A stretch of DNA of 64,000 nt, taken from contig JAJEKV010000052.1 of assembly GCA_021234155.1 (NCBI GenBank), forward strand, positions 5,313,606 to 5,377,605, read 5' to 3'. This DNA comes from Isoetes taiwanensis. Its lineage: Eukaryota; Streptophyta; Lycopodiopsida; Isoetales; Isoetaceae. This document shows positions 34,021-45,896 of the stretch, piece by piece. A program made the translations under genes and the position numbers. Each line of letters opens with the position of its first letter. Position 1 is the first letter of the stretch. A model generated the notes under the pieces. The model did not search any database, was not told the DNA's origin, and saw nothing but the letters and a program-made list of their open reading frames with translations.

Positions 34021-36235
34021 TGTGTCTAGCTCACGTAGGGCCTCGAGAGACCATGGAGCCTGAAAACTTTTACAACTTCAACAGTAGAGAACGATGTGCA
34101 TCCACCGCTCTCATGTATAAACTCAAGCGCATAGGTGATAGCGCTAAAAGTGAATGAAAATCAGCCACTTGAATGTTGAACTGCTCCCTGATATGGTGAT
34201 ATGACGTGCAATGTATAAACGTATGGTACTCATCCTCAATTTGGCTTTCTTCGCATACCTTGCAAATACGATCCTCGACAGGGATTTTAGACCACCCCAC
34301 CGGTCGATTATGAAGTCTATGTGAGCCTGCTCGTACACGGCAACAATCTGTTTATATCCTCTCGTAATGTCTGCATTCAAATAGGCTTGGCTCCCATATT
34401 CAAATTGTTGGTTCACATTGGCCCTGTAATACATCATCTTTTTTCCTGGAGCTTCCCATAAGTGTTCTAACATTCTCCAAAGAATTCTCTCGTCCGATTT
34501 ATTATTCGGCCAATTGGCATCCGTCACACCCCATCTGTTTGCCCATTCCCCATGTCTTTCATCAATCCAGATATTTCGAAGCTCAACATGGCCTCGATAG
34601 GATACCCGACCGTTGGCTGCCCCTATACCCTCGCTGACAAAGTTGATTGCCCGAAAGAGTGCTTCTAATTCCATTGGAAAAAGACCAGCCTCGGCCAACA
34701 TGATTGCATAAGGGATCTGAGGCTTAATACCTAATTCCTCGCGGAGAAAGGTCTTCTGAATGGATTCGACCTGCTGCCATAACTTAGAAGATATGCCCGG
34801 CCCCATATGGGCACCATATATGCCAGGACGGGTTCGAACTAAAGTTTTAAAGAGTACCTTTTGAGTCCCCAATCCGTGAGAGAAGCTCACTGCTTGCATT
34901 TTGAAAGCATGCTATACAACGCCGCTTTGCTTCCTGTGACCACTGCGTTTGATGCAGCACTCTTTCCAATTGTATTTGGATGAGAAATCAATCCCGTGTA
35001 TTTAAAGCATTCAACTGCCTCTAACTCCATCCCATTGTATTTGAAAATCGGGCTGTCTCTGGTGCCAAATACCATTATCTTTGACTTAGACACATTAAGC
35101 TGTCATCTGTTTTTCCATGCAAAAGGACTCCGTGCATTGCAAATGCTTTTGTAGGATGTGCTCTTTGTTTGCCACTAACACCACATCATCTCGCATTATA
35201 GAAGTAATTGCACAATATGTGTACCTATTCTCGATCCGCATTGCGGACCGCTCCTTCACCGATCTTCCGGCTCATCTATAAAGATGCCAAATAGCATAGG
35301 GGACGGGCAGGGCCAGCCAGCGCGCACTCAATGGTGCTTTTTATAAGCGTGTTAACTTTACATGACAAATTGATCGATTGATTTCGCATATAATTGGGAG
35401 ATTGCCTCCCTGATTTCCATTGGAACACCAAGCTGAGCCATCCTTTCACTCAGTTTTCTCCTTGAAATCGTATCGAAGGCTTTTGCAAAATCAATAAAGG
35501 CAATGTATAGTGCAGTATTGGGAGATTTGGCTTTTTCTACAAGCACCCGCAGTGTAAGCGCATGGTCTAGTGTGTTATGATCTCTTCTGAAACCTGCCTG
35601 ATATGCAGAGCGTTTACCTTCCTCTTCTGCCCAAGTGCTTAATCTGCTCTCCAACAAACTGCCCAGTATCTTTGCAAAAGTGCTGCCAATTAAGATAGTT
35701 CTATAATTGGTAGCCACTTTCTTGTCTCCAGACTTGTAGATTGGATGGACACGGTTTATCCTCCAATTGTCTGGCATCCCTTGCCTGATACACATATTCA
35801 ATATTCTTGTGAGGATGGAGATTGTTCTATGTTCGCCCCATTTTAAAAGTTCCACGCAGATGCCATCAGAATCATGCGCTTTGTTGTTTGCCATGTTTGC
35901 CAGGATATCTTTAACCTCATCCTCTAGAAATAGATCCATGTTTGAGGCCATGATTGGCATGCTATCAGCACCTTTTTTCTCATAAATATCTTTCACTAAA
36001 TTTAGTAGGCCATCTATATCCAAAATCGCCTGTTCTGATTTACCTTTTAGAATGCTCCAAAATGACCTGGGCGTTTTCTTGAAGTGTTCAGCTAGAGCCA
36101 ACTGTCTCTGCTTGTAAAACAAGCGTTTCTTATTTCTCAACAACTTCCTGTACCATGCAGGTTTGCTGATGCAGTTTTGTGGCAGAATAGTAAGAAAGAA
36201 ATAATTCATATCCTCAAACAACTCTTTTGAGCAAA
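34021..36235 (-). mobile_element. LINE retrotransposon, 5'-truncated, reverse transcriptase region
   Basis: The minus strand runs from about 36235 to the AAT tail. 36221-35358 is open for 287 codons. It includes AYQAGFRRDHNTLDHALTLR and LYIAFIDFAKAFDTISRRKL (the FxDFxKAFD motif of LINE reverse transcriptase), with KSGDKKVATNYRTI before it. After stops, the YADD position reads MRDDVVLVA (about 35165-35190), then VFGTRDSPIFKYNG (35040), a long downstream domain (34899-34144), and a C-terminal zinc-finger-like C-x2-C-x8-H-x4-C (CKVCEE...HTFIHC, about 34190-34260). No endonuclease domain is present. Stops and the altered catalytic box make it inactive. Confidence 0.85.
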
Positions 36236-36239
36236 ATTG

Positions 36240-36833
36240 GGCAAGACGACTTCATCTAATGTCATATAATAGTGAAAAAAATTGGGAACATGCAAATTAA
36301 TATGTTTTATCATAAAAAATCATTTGCTTTTGATTTTAACAAGGTTTGGACCCCTTTGTGCTAGAAAACACGAAGAATGCAGTTTTGGACTAGTACGAAA
36401 ACTGCTAAATTGTATGAGGTTTGGATAATCACCACAAGATATGGGTGAATCCATTGGTCATGAAATTCTTGTAGATAATAAAGAATCAAGTGAAGATTCA
36501 AAGGATGGTGGTAGATTGCAAAATGGAGAAGTTCATCTCTAGATATATGGGTTTAAGTGGTAGAGGTACGATGGATCAATTTTAGTCCATGGACCGCAGA
36601 TGGTCCAGTGGACAACTCTAGTGTTAAATATTAGCATAATAAGCAGCCATTCTCCTAGATTATAGATTATTGTAGTTTTGCTCGTGCAATGAATGCCAAC
36701 GAATCCATGGCTTCTTAGAAGCCAAAAAATACATATTTTACAATATTCTTTAATTGGAAAGTGCTCCTATCTTATCTTATATCTTAATGTTGTGTAATGG
36801 ACCACGCCCTAATTTGGGCGGCTCAGATTAATC
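36240..36833. other. Intergenic, no supported gene
   Basis: AT-rich; no coding sequence, repeat or RNA recognised. Confidence 0.4.
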
Positions 36834-36944
36834 GATGCCACGTGGCATCATCTTGCACCTCTCTTCCAACCTCATCTTTCTTTTAGGGTTTTTCTTTACC
36901 GGAGCAGCTTCATCACGAATAGGGCGTAAAAAAAAACTCCAAAG
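36834..36944 (+). promoter_or_regulatory. G-box palindrome plus telo-box, promoter-like
   Basis: A 16-bp perfect palindrome GATGCCACGTGGCATC (36834-36849) contains a G-box. It is followed at 36880-36890 by TTTTAGGGTTT, a telo-box, and a pyrimidine-rich leader, then an ATG at 36945. Both elements are common just upstream of plant transcription starts. The 65-codon frame that follows (36945-37142) has no recognised family. Confidence 0.4.
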
Positions 36945-38215
36945 ATGGCCATGGCGGCTGATGAGGGGCCGGATATCCATCTCGATTCTGGGCCGATGTT
37001 GTTGAGTATTTGTCTAGGCATTATTGTGACGCCAAACAAGCCGCATGCAGATGCTCGAAGCTTGGTTTCTAGGGTTTGTTGGCCGCTGGAGGTAGTCATA
37101 GCACCAAGTCTGATGCCATGTGAAGTCCTAGATGCTCTGTGATGCTGATTTTGTGGAGCTACGATTTGGAGCAGATCGTTTTTCTAATATCTTTCCTCTG
37201 CTCACAGCTCTGCTTGAATGCTATGTTGAATGGATTCTAAACTAGCAAGCCAAACTTGCAGCTATTTTATGCCTTCGCATGCTTGCCAAGATCCGGCCAA
37301 AGCAAGGATGCTCACGCATTGTTGCTCCCACCTTGATTGGTTCCAGAATAATCCAGTTTTTAAGGGATTCAACACAAAGAAAAGATAAATGTTTGAATAT
37401 CGGATGCGGATATGAGGAGGCTTAACCGATTCAAAGTTATATCTATGCATTTTTGAGTTTAAATATTGAAAATATGATAAATATTATCTAGAAATTCCGT
37501 TACATTATGATGCACTCTAAGTTTGGCCCAGGAGACTTCTATATGGCGGATCCCATAACCGTAGAGGAGCATGGCGAAGTTGTAGCGAGGGATAGGTTAA
37601 ATGACGTTATGAAATTATTTTTTTAGACGTATAAAAGTCCAAAAATACGTATTTTTGGGAAAAATATGTATTTTTCATATTTTATACTTTCATGCGTGGG
37701 AAAAAAAAAAGGAAAACCTTTTGCTTTAAACCAAACTTTTTTCGGCGTTTAAACGGTTTAAACTAAGAAAATATAAAAAAATTATATATATATATATATA
37801 CGGATATTTTTTTCGCTGTAAAAGCGAAACCTTGATTTAAACTTTTGAAACATTTTTTCGCGCAGACGCTTACGAAAAAGTAAAAAAAAAATAAAATATC
37901 TGATTCTGATCTATATATGTTCTTATGTTTCGAGCTTATCCGACCGTCCGTTCGAGATCCGATGGCTCACGTGGGTTTGGAACGTATCCTACGGCCCAGA
38001 TGGCCAGGGAGTTTACATATAATAGGTGTACCATGCTCTACGGTCCGTTTGAGGGACACATCCTACAGTCCACGTGGCTTTGGGAATTATATGTAATAGA
38101 TCCTACGGCTCATATTGCTTTCATATGGTGAGATCTTGATCGTTGATCGAGTCTAAGATCCTAAGGCTCATATTATGCTCGTTCCTTAAGGAAAGGCTTT
38201 TAAATTTTTTTATGT
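36945..38215. other. No supported gene; alternating AT and repeat-like sequence
   Basis: After the 36945-37142 frame there is AT-rich DNA with a (TA)n run at 37788-37800 and a set of CCTACGGCTC / CCTACGGCCC phrases at 37990-38170. Confidence 0.35.
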
Positions 38216-38286
38216 TATTGGGGGGATTCGAACCCTGGTCCTCAACCCCCCAAAACCCCCACTCTAACCACTAGACTAAGCATTAA
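38216..38286 (-). repeat. tRNA-like sequence (tRNA relic or SINE head)
   Basis: On the minus strand an A-box TAGTCTAGTGG and a B-box GGTTCGAATCC lie 44 bases apart, the spacing of a tRNA gene. The anticodon arm is a G-run that cannot pair, the T stem pairs only partly and the acceptor arms do not match. It therefore looks like a tRNA pseudogene or the pol III head of a SINE. Confidence 0.5.
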
Positions 38287-38329
38287 TTCTATGTTTCAAG
38301 TATACTTAAGGGTAATATTCTAATTAAGA

Positions 38330-38900
38330 TAAAATAGACTATAATATTCTAGGATGTTTTGAAAGTTTTAAAATATTCCAGAAAGTTGTAAAATGTTCTA
38401 GAAATTTCTAAAATGTAATGGAATCCAGGAGAATTAAAGGGAATATAAGGAAATCTCATAAATTGTAAGAGAATCTAGGAAAATATACAAGTCTAACGGA
38501 ATCTCTTAAAATCTAATTGAATCTAAGGGAATCTTCATAATATCTAAGGGAATTTAAGAAAATCTTGATAAATCTAGAGTTTTTTTAAGATTTTGCAAAG
38601 AGCGACAATAGAATGTTCTAAAATGTTTCATAATAAAGGTGTACAATATAAATCTTGAAAAAAAAAATATTCTAGATGCTCAGGGCAAGCACCTCAGTCT
38701 AAAAATAGAAAATAATTTAAAAATGTTGCACAGATCCAAAATAGATTATTTTAGAAGGTTTTAAATGCTCATGGGTAAGCACCTGAATCAAAATAGAAAA
38801 TTCTAAGAGAACCTAGGGGAATCTTTATGAATGCTAAATATAATACATAGAATGTTGAAGAATATAGAGGAATCACAAGAGAATCTCAGTAGAATCGTTG
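38330..38900 (+). repeat. Degenerate GAATCT-type array 1
   Basis: Loose tandem of GAATCTAAGGGAATCTT-like phrases mixed with GTTCTAGAAA phrases. A longer phrase (CTCAGGGCAAGCACCTCAGT / CTCATGGGTAAGCACCTGAA) occurs twice, at 38680 and 38768. Confidence 0.6.
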
Positions 38901-39099
38901 GTCACCGTAAGAACATGCTAAAATTGGAACAATGCGCCGTAGGACGTATTAATTTTCTTGTATATATATACAAGAATTTGGCGCCGGTGGAACCGGCGCG
39001 TTGTGCATCCAGCAGTACAATAAATAGTTGGGTATTTTGTGCAATGGCATATTGTGTTTTGTGGTGTATGCATGTTAATAATAGCATTGAAGAATAGAC

Positions 39100-39435
39100 G
39101 AATCATGAGAGCTTTCCACTATTCACAAAAAAAATCATGTCATATGCAACAGACCTAGGTTCGAGAGCCAGTAGGTAATCCAACGCACTGTATGACATAC
39201 AAACATTGGTATCGAGCCATTGATAAATAGGTCTATGGCAGTAAGAGCAATAATATATTTTATGCGATAGGCAAAAATATGTTAAGGGACAATAAAACAA
39301 TGGTTTATTTAAACCATTGCAAAAAGGCCCCGTCATGTGTGTTGGCAATACAATGCATTACTACATTGCAGATAGGGACTTTCCCTGTCCCAACCTTTGG
39401 CAGGCGACTGTGTCCGAAAAAAAAAAAAAATCCAG
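39100..39435 (+). mobile_element. Possible SINE with poly-A tail
   Basis: A B-box-like GGTTCGAGAGCC (39170) is followed by about 260 bp of unique sequence, GGGACTTTCCCTGTCCC at 39376-39392 and a run of 14 A at 39417-39430. TCATGAG occurs near both ends (39103 and 39440) as a possible short target duplication. The A-box is not clear. Confidence 0.3.
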
Positions 39436-40329
39436 GTATTCATGAGTTCTAGGTCGCCGAAGAGAGACAGGCGGAGTTTTAGGGCTCCGAAGGACTCCCA
39501 AATCCGCTGGAGTGGATCGTTTCCCAGCTGTTAGATGCAAGACCGGTGCATTATTTGATAGATCTGGTTGTTAAGATTGGATAGATCGGTCTGTTCATGA
39601 ATACATTCGTCTATTATTGGATATGCAGATGTCGATCTTTTTTTGAAACACCCGAATGCGTTTTTCTTATTGAATGCTTCGAATCAGAATGATCTATCAT
39701 GAACCAATAGAATTTCAACGGTTGCAACAGAATACATGCATACTAACAGAAGCTCTATTTTTTACTCCAGATGGAGCATGTTGGCCGCATACATGGTGGC
39801 AAATAGCATTGATTCATAATGCCTTTGTGCATTAAAAATAGCTTCTATATCTCCAAGGTTTTAAAAAATCTTGTGGCTCTGCAAGTCGAAATTGGAGCAA
39901 ATCGATAGACTATTTTAGAACGCACAGAGCATCTCTGAATCATGGTTTTGTTTTTGTTCCTGTATTTTTTCAATTGGAAGCTATTTCTTTGTGTAGCTCA
40001 GTCTGACTATTTGATATTAGTCGGTGTAGAGCTGCTCATCGAATTCATCAAGGGATTTAATGTTACTTATATGTTTTCCCAGGCCTAATTCGTCCTTTTG
40101 TTGCTAGCGGGCACGGAGCCTCTGCAAGAAGCACAACAGATAAAGGTGGTTGACAATTTAACACTGCACAAACTAATTTATGGCTACAGTAGGCCAAGCA
40201 ATCTGTTTCTAAGCAGTCTTCAATATGTAAAAAGGAAGAGTACATCTAGCCAAATTTTACAGTGGGATTACTTGCAGCTATTTGCCTTCAGTGACCTTTT
40301 GCAGATCTATGGGCGCATGTCTTTTAGAC

Positions 40330-40770
40330 GGAACTCCGTATATCTCAAGCGGGATGTGGTTAATGTGGCCAAAAAATTTTGGGTTAATGTGGCCAGGCCA
40401 CATTAACCACTGGTTAATGTGGCAAAAAAATATCAGCCAGGTGGTTAATGTGGCCAAAAAAGTGGTTAATGTGGCCAAAAAACCAGGCTTCAAACTGCGC
40501 GGCGGGGGGCAAAAATTTCAATTGACTAGTTCTTTCTGCTCTATGGGCAGTTTGATTCGATCTAAAGACCATGCCAATCGCTTCATCTATCTCTTTTATG
40601 CTAGATCAGTGAAGAGAGGAAGAGATTTGAAGCAAAATGGAGCCGGATCGATCAAAAAACACCAAAAAACGCCAAAAACAGTTGGTTTTTGGGCTTCAAA
40701 CCGCGCTGTTCTTCATGGCTGATACAGGTGGCCACATTAACCACATCACGCTTGAGATATACGGCGTTCC
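40330..40770. mobile_element. Mutator-type miniature element I, 441 bp
   Basis: The ends are inverted repeats of about 40 bp: left GGAACTCCGTATATCTCAAG..., right the reverse complement with three mismatches. A perfect 10-bp direct repeat TCTTTTAGAC flanks it (40320-40329 and 40771-40780), the target-duplication size of Mutator elements. Just inside the left end lies an array of TGGTTAATGTGGCCA units (five direct, one inverted) at 40355-40485. The body (40500-40720) matches the body of element II in inverse orientation. Confidence 0.85.
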
Positions 40771-41506
40771 TCTTTTAGACTACCATATTCCCACCCTGGG
40801 ATGCTTAATTCTGTGGGGAATTTCGAAATCAAATAAATGCCATACAAAAGAGTTTGCATCTTGTTCCTGTTTAGCCGTAGTTGGGCACTTTCCATACCAA
40901 GCAGTTTGGGTCTGTGTCTAAGTTAAGGTTCTACAAATTTGCACTAGATCTGAACTAAATCATTTTCAGCACTGATTTTCTATTCGACAAATGCAAATTT
41001 AATTGTACTAAGATACGAGCTATAGGCTGTATGTCCATTCTAGAGCAGCAAAATTATTAGCCGATCACGAGCACCTTGGTTTTGGCTCCAATTATCTCTG
41101 AATTTTGCAGCAGACTTTACCTCTGAATTTTACAGCAGAGTTTGCAGATGGTCTGGTCACGGGTTTGTTGAATTGCACCCTGAATTTTGAATCATCTTCG
41201 TCACCTCAGCTTTGCCCACCGGAAATCGCCGCCAGATATCAAAGGGGAAATAAATTATAATGGCCACGGGGATCTAACAATCTAAACGCTCAACAAATCC
41301 GCAGGTTCACCTTATTTATAACAGGAAATTAAGGATGGATGCCATGATTTAATCGTTTGTCTGTTTCCTTGATGCTTCAACAGGTAAGATTTGTTGAATC
41401 TGCAAACATTCTAAGACAATCGATCATAGTTTAAGCCAGAAGGAGCCTTATCTATGGAAAAAGCCTTATGTATGGCAGAACGCAGTGACCACAGGCCGTA
41501 TATAAC

Positions 41507-41980
41507 GGAAGACCGTATATATCATCCGGGATGTGGTTAATCCGGACACCCGTTATCAGCAATTGTGGTTAATCAGGACCTGCGCAGTTTGAAGCCCAAA
41601 AACCAACTGTTTTTGCCCTTTTTTTGATCGATTCTGCTCTATTTCGCCTTAAATCTCTTCCTCTCTTCATCAATCTAACATAAAAGAGGCATACAAAGCG
41701 ATTGGCATGCTTTTTAAAGCGGATCAAACCGCCCACGGAGCAGCAAGAGCGATCTGATCAAAATTTCTGCCCCCGCCGCACAGTTCTACGCTTGGTTTTT
41801 TGTCCGGATTAACCACTTTTTGTCCGGATTAACCATTTGGCTGATATCGGATGTCCGGATTAACCACCCTGGCTGATATCGGATGTCCGGATTAACCACC
41901 CTGGCTGATACCGGATGTCCGGATTAACCACTCTGTTTTGTCCGGATTAACCACATCCCGGATGATATATACGGAGTTCC
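41507..41980. mobile_element. Mutator-type miniature element II, 474 bp
   Basis: The ends are inverted repeats of about 42 bp: left GGAAGACCGTATATATCATC..., right the reverse complement with two mismatches. A perfect 9-bp direct repeat GTATATAAC flanks it (41498-41506 and 41981-41989). It is the inverse of element I: the body (41580-41790) comes first and the unit array (41800-41960, six TGGTTAATCCGGACA units read on the minus strand) is at the right end. The array unit and the inner part of the end repeat both carry CCGGAC where element I has GTGGCC. Confidence 0.85.
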
Positions 41981-42889
41981 GTATATAACTAGCAGACCCG
42001 TAGCCACATAATGCACGAATCTATTTTCAATCTTATAACAGAGCAAAACGCAATGAACAGAGTTTCTTCAATAACCACATCGGATAGAGCTAATTGACAA
42101 TCTGTTTTCTGTAAATAAATCTATCAGCTTGGACGTGACATGCCTGTAAGTTCACTGGGGTCCTTTATGTGATGATGGAAGCAGGAGAGAGAGACGGGTA
42201 GAGCACAGCAATCATACGGAGCTCCGTGCTTGCTCTAGAGTGCTGGAGAAGGGCGGTGTGCTTGAAAGGGACGGCCAGGCGGAATACGTGGCACCAGGGC
42301 AACGAAGGAGGGCAAATAGATAAAGCTAATTCTGCTAGCTAGTAATCATATCATTATATATATAAACACACTTTGATGTGTGGGACACATCGGTTGCTCC
42401 TTTTCATCTGGGCCGTTGAATTTCAGGGGTTAAATCTCGGCCACATATTTAGATGTGTGCATATGCATGGGCATGCATGGGGGCATGCACCCCATCTGTG
42501 AACCGTTGGATCAAAGGGGAAGGAGAAATCATAGCCTTTGATTTTTGTAGAGAAGGTACAAGGAAGTTTCTTTAAAGGTGATTTGGTGTAGCAAATTTTA
42601 GCCATTAGATCAAAAGGTTAGGATAAATCCTAACCATTAAGTTTTTATATTAAATTACTTTTTTTTCATAAATGAGGTGAGGTGACATCCTCATTAATGA
42701 AAATATAATGAGGTGGCAAAGCACACCTTTCTAGGAAGCTTCCTTTTCTCAATCACATTCAAAGGCCCATAACTTGCACTAGAGAGGTCGGATTAAGGTG
42801 GGGCCCACACCGTTGGATTCCTCTCATTGAGACTTTCTAATGAATGGTGCTTTGATACTGTTTCGTCATAGTTGGAGCCAACTTGATCG

Positions 42890-43677
42890 GATCCTAAGAA
42901 TCTTCTTATCTTAGAATCTTAATAGAATCTATGGTATGTTAAGGGAATCTAGAGGAATCTTCCTAGGATCTTTGAGAATCTAGAGGAATCTCAATAGAAT
43001 CTTAAAGAATCTATAGGAATCACAAGAGAAGCTTTGTGAATCTAGTGGAATCTAATGGAATCTTCGTAAATCTTAACGAAATATATGGTACACTAAGAGA
43101 ATCTAGGGGAATCTTCCTGGGATCTTTGAGAATCTAGAGGAACCTCATTAGAATCTTTAGGAACGTATAGGAATCACAAGAGAATATTTGCGAACCTAGA
43201 GGAATCCAGTGGAATCTTCATAAATCTTTAAGAATCTAGGGAATCTTGATGGAATCTTAGAGAATCTAGGGGAATCTTCGTAGGATTAGAGAATCCAAGA
43301 GAATCTATATAGAATCTTGGGGTATCTATGGGAATCTTGGGAAAATCTAGAGGAATCTATGGGAATCTTCATAAAATTTCTGAGAATCTTGGGAATCTTA
43401 AAGAATCTAAAGGAATCTTCTTAGAATTTTACGAAATCTAAGGTAATTTAAAAGAATCTAGAGGAATCTTCATGGGATCTTGAGGAATCTAGAGGAATCT
43501 CAATATAATCTAGAGGAGTCTCAAAAGGATCGTTGAGAATCTAGGGGAATCTTCATAGGATCTTCGAGAATCTAGGAGAATCAACATAGAATCTTGGGGG
43601 ATCTATGGGATTCTTGAGAGAAACTTTGAGAATCTAGGAGTGTCCTCATAAGATGTAAGGGAAGCTAAGAGAAGGAA
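42890..43677 (+). repeat. GAATCT-type array 2, left part
   Basis: About 790 bp of irregular tandem repeats built from GAATCTAGGGGAATCTTC, GAATCTAGAGGAATCTC and similar, with units of about 14-18 bp grouped in higher-order blocks of about 45-60 bp. It is interrupted by a partial copy of the 12-kb element and resumes at 45897. Confidence 0.85.
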
Positions 43678-45896
43678 GTTAGCAAGGAAATGCCAGAGCG
43701 TCGTCTCCGATGATCGAGCCAGAAATTTTTTGGACCTCTTCTTTGAGAAAGTACTAGAGGAAGCCCCTAGGGGACCAATCGGCAGTGCAAAAAACAAAGC
43801 TTCTAGCTCTAAGCCCGAATTACCTTCAGATTTGCTTAAGGAACGGGAGATTCTGAGACAGGCATTGCTTGGCTCCAACATCATGGATGACATGGACGAA
43901 AGGCAGGATCACCAAATACCTATCGACATGCACATGAACATTCTTGGCCCCAAAATATAGACCAAGATGACAATGCCAAGGATGATGATAATAACAATCT
44001 TGATGATGAAGCGGACTCCAAATCGATAACACTAGCCGTGTTAGCGTAAAGAGTAATGAACTATCAAAGCGTAGTTCACGATTACGTACATCTCAACCGA
44101 TGTGGTTGGTGCTTCTAGCGGACCGAGGCAAGTCGAATAAAGATGCAAGGGATGAAGAGAACACGGGGAATGATGAAGACGAAAGGTATCGTGACAATAT
44201 TCCTTTTCTTGATATCCATGCATTTTTCAAACTAGAAGCTTATAGAAATCGCGCCGGCGCGATTTGGAGTTTCCTAGAGCATACTTTTGAATTATGTTGA
44301 CATGCATCATTGATGAAATCGCGCCTTGGCGCTGCTTTTTGTTTTCATTTCTTTCATCTCATACGTTATTGTTCTCTTACGAAATGATTTGGCTTCCCCA
44401 AAAGTAATCGGGTCTTTGATTTGAATGGTGTGCTTTGTAGAGAACGTTACCTAAAGCAACGTTTGAAAAGTCATGGTATCTTGCAACAACCATTTGAGAC
44501 ACGTGCCAAATATGTTTACCGCGCCCTTATCCTCAAGGAGATGTTGGACCAGCCTTCCTCAAGATGTTTCGTTGTTAATTTGGTCATCTATGGAGCATAG
44601 AAATATCTGAGGATGTTTTGAAAGTAGTGCACGAGCTAAATAGAGACATCCCATCCGGGATCAAAGCAAATGTGCTTCATTCACAAACCCTAAAGAACCA
44701 ACAATTAAAAAGATATTTGTGAAATGCTTTCAAGCAACATGATGGATGCCCTAGGTGTTGAGGATAAGGAAGGCATGATCATTGTGGATGATGACGCTTT
44801 AAAGTGTTGCTTCAATCGGTCCAGGTGCATTGAATCCGCCGCCCTATCATCCTCAAGATTTTGACAAAGATGACTTCTGCCCGCTTTGTTAGTGTCCCCG
44901 CAAGAAATAGCTTCGGGAAAAAACGGTGAAGAGATACACACACTATACCCACACCTTGATCGGACCGGGAAATTGAGGGGAACTTGAGAAAATCGTCCTA
45001 GAAAGGGAACTTTTTGATATATATGTATACTGAAATACACTTTCCAAAAAGTTTTGAATATGAAATATACTTTATCTACGAAAGGTTTTGAATATATATT
45101 GTGTTCTTTTATCAAGGCATTATTGGTTACGTATACGTATTATTTTTTTTATATTATGTGTGCGGTTTGTTATACATGCAATAATTTGTAAGTATATCTT
45201 CAAATAATTTTGGTGTGTATAAATAGGTATGCATGAAATAGCCCCGAATAAACCCTTTCTCCGCCTTCTCCTTGTTATTATGGCACATTCTATTACCGCA
45301 AGATGAACCATGCGGACCTCTGCGGTGCTTGCGAGCTAGAAATAGAACTTGGGGGTGGCTTGATGTCGTTGCTATGAATCACCGTCCGCTTCTATCCCGA
45401 TCCCTTTGATGTTGTAATCCATCTTATATGGAATCCGAGCATGGTTTGTTCATGATCGACGAGGATCTCGGGGACCGCTGCGCGCTGAGGACGATGAATC
45501 GATTAGTTTTTGTAGTTTATGTTCTATTGTAATGCGTTATTTATGCCAAACAAATCCACGCCAGCGATTTGAACCAATAAAATCTCTTTTGTAGCAACTT
45601 GCTTGTTGTTATTTACTCAGAAAGCTTTACAATTTCATTGTTTAGATTTCGTTGTCGTCCGTGAATGTCGCAATTAATAGGCAATTTCACCTTTTTCAAG
45701 CTGCCACATTCTCACATAATATGGTTCATTTGCATCGAATATTTGAATGCCTTTGCATTTTCACATAAAATGCATATTCCCAGCCCGAAAATGAACACAG
45801 TGCAAAAGTGTGGTTAATTCAATATAATGGTCAATAAAATGCTTATACGGCGCGATTTTGGAATAGACATAATCCCAATTTAATTGAATGATGGTT
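43678..45896 (+). mobile_element. Partial copy of the 12-kb element (copy 3), HAD-side end
   Basis: The sequence is collinear with the reverse complement of the left part of the 12-kb element, from the AGTTAGCAAGGAAATGCCAG block (copy 2 near 17200) to the end. It finishes with the same 32-bp terminal repeat (45865-45896). The last kilobase matches 15046-15960 closely. The inner segment between 17.5 and 27 kb, including the transposase, is absent, so this is an internally deleted or truncated copy. No TTAA follows the end; ATAG does. Confidence 0.8.
43679..44900 (+). pseudogene. HAD superfamily FCP1/NIF-like gene, copy 3 (broken)
   Basis: LDLFFEKVLEEAPRGPIGSA (43730-43790) parallels the same block in copy 2. 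After stops and a palindrome pair, motif I reads VFDLNGVLCRERYLKQRL (about 44413-44466), motif II is a remnant (WSSMEHRNI in another frame, about 44585-44611), and motif IV is MIIVDDDALKCCFN (44775-44816). Motif I again has D-x-N-G. The gene runs toward the terminal repeat, as in copy 2. At least four frame breaks. Confidence 0.7.

Noticed and set aside
38216-38286. A working tRNA gene on the minus strand
   Set aside because: The anticodon arm cannot fold and the acceptor arms do not pair; kept only as a tRNA-like repeat.
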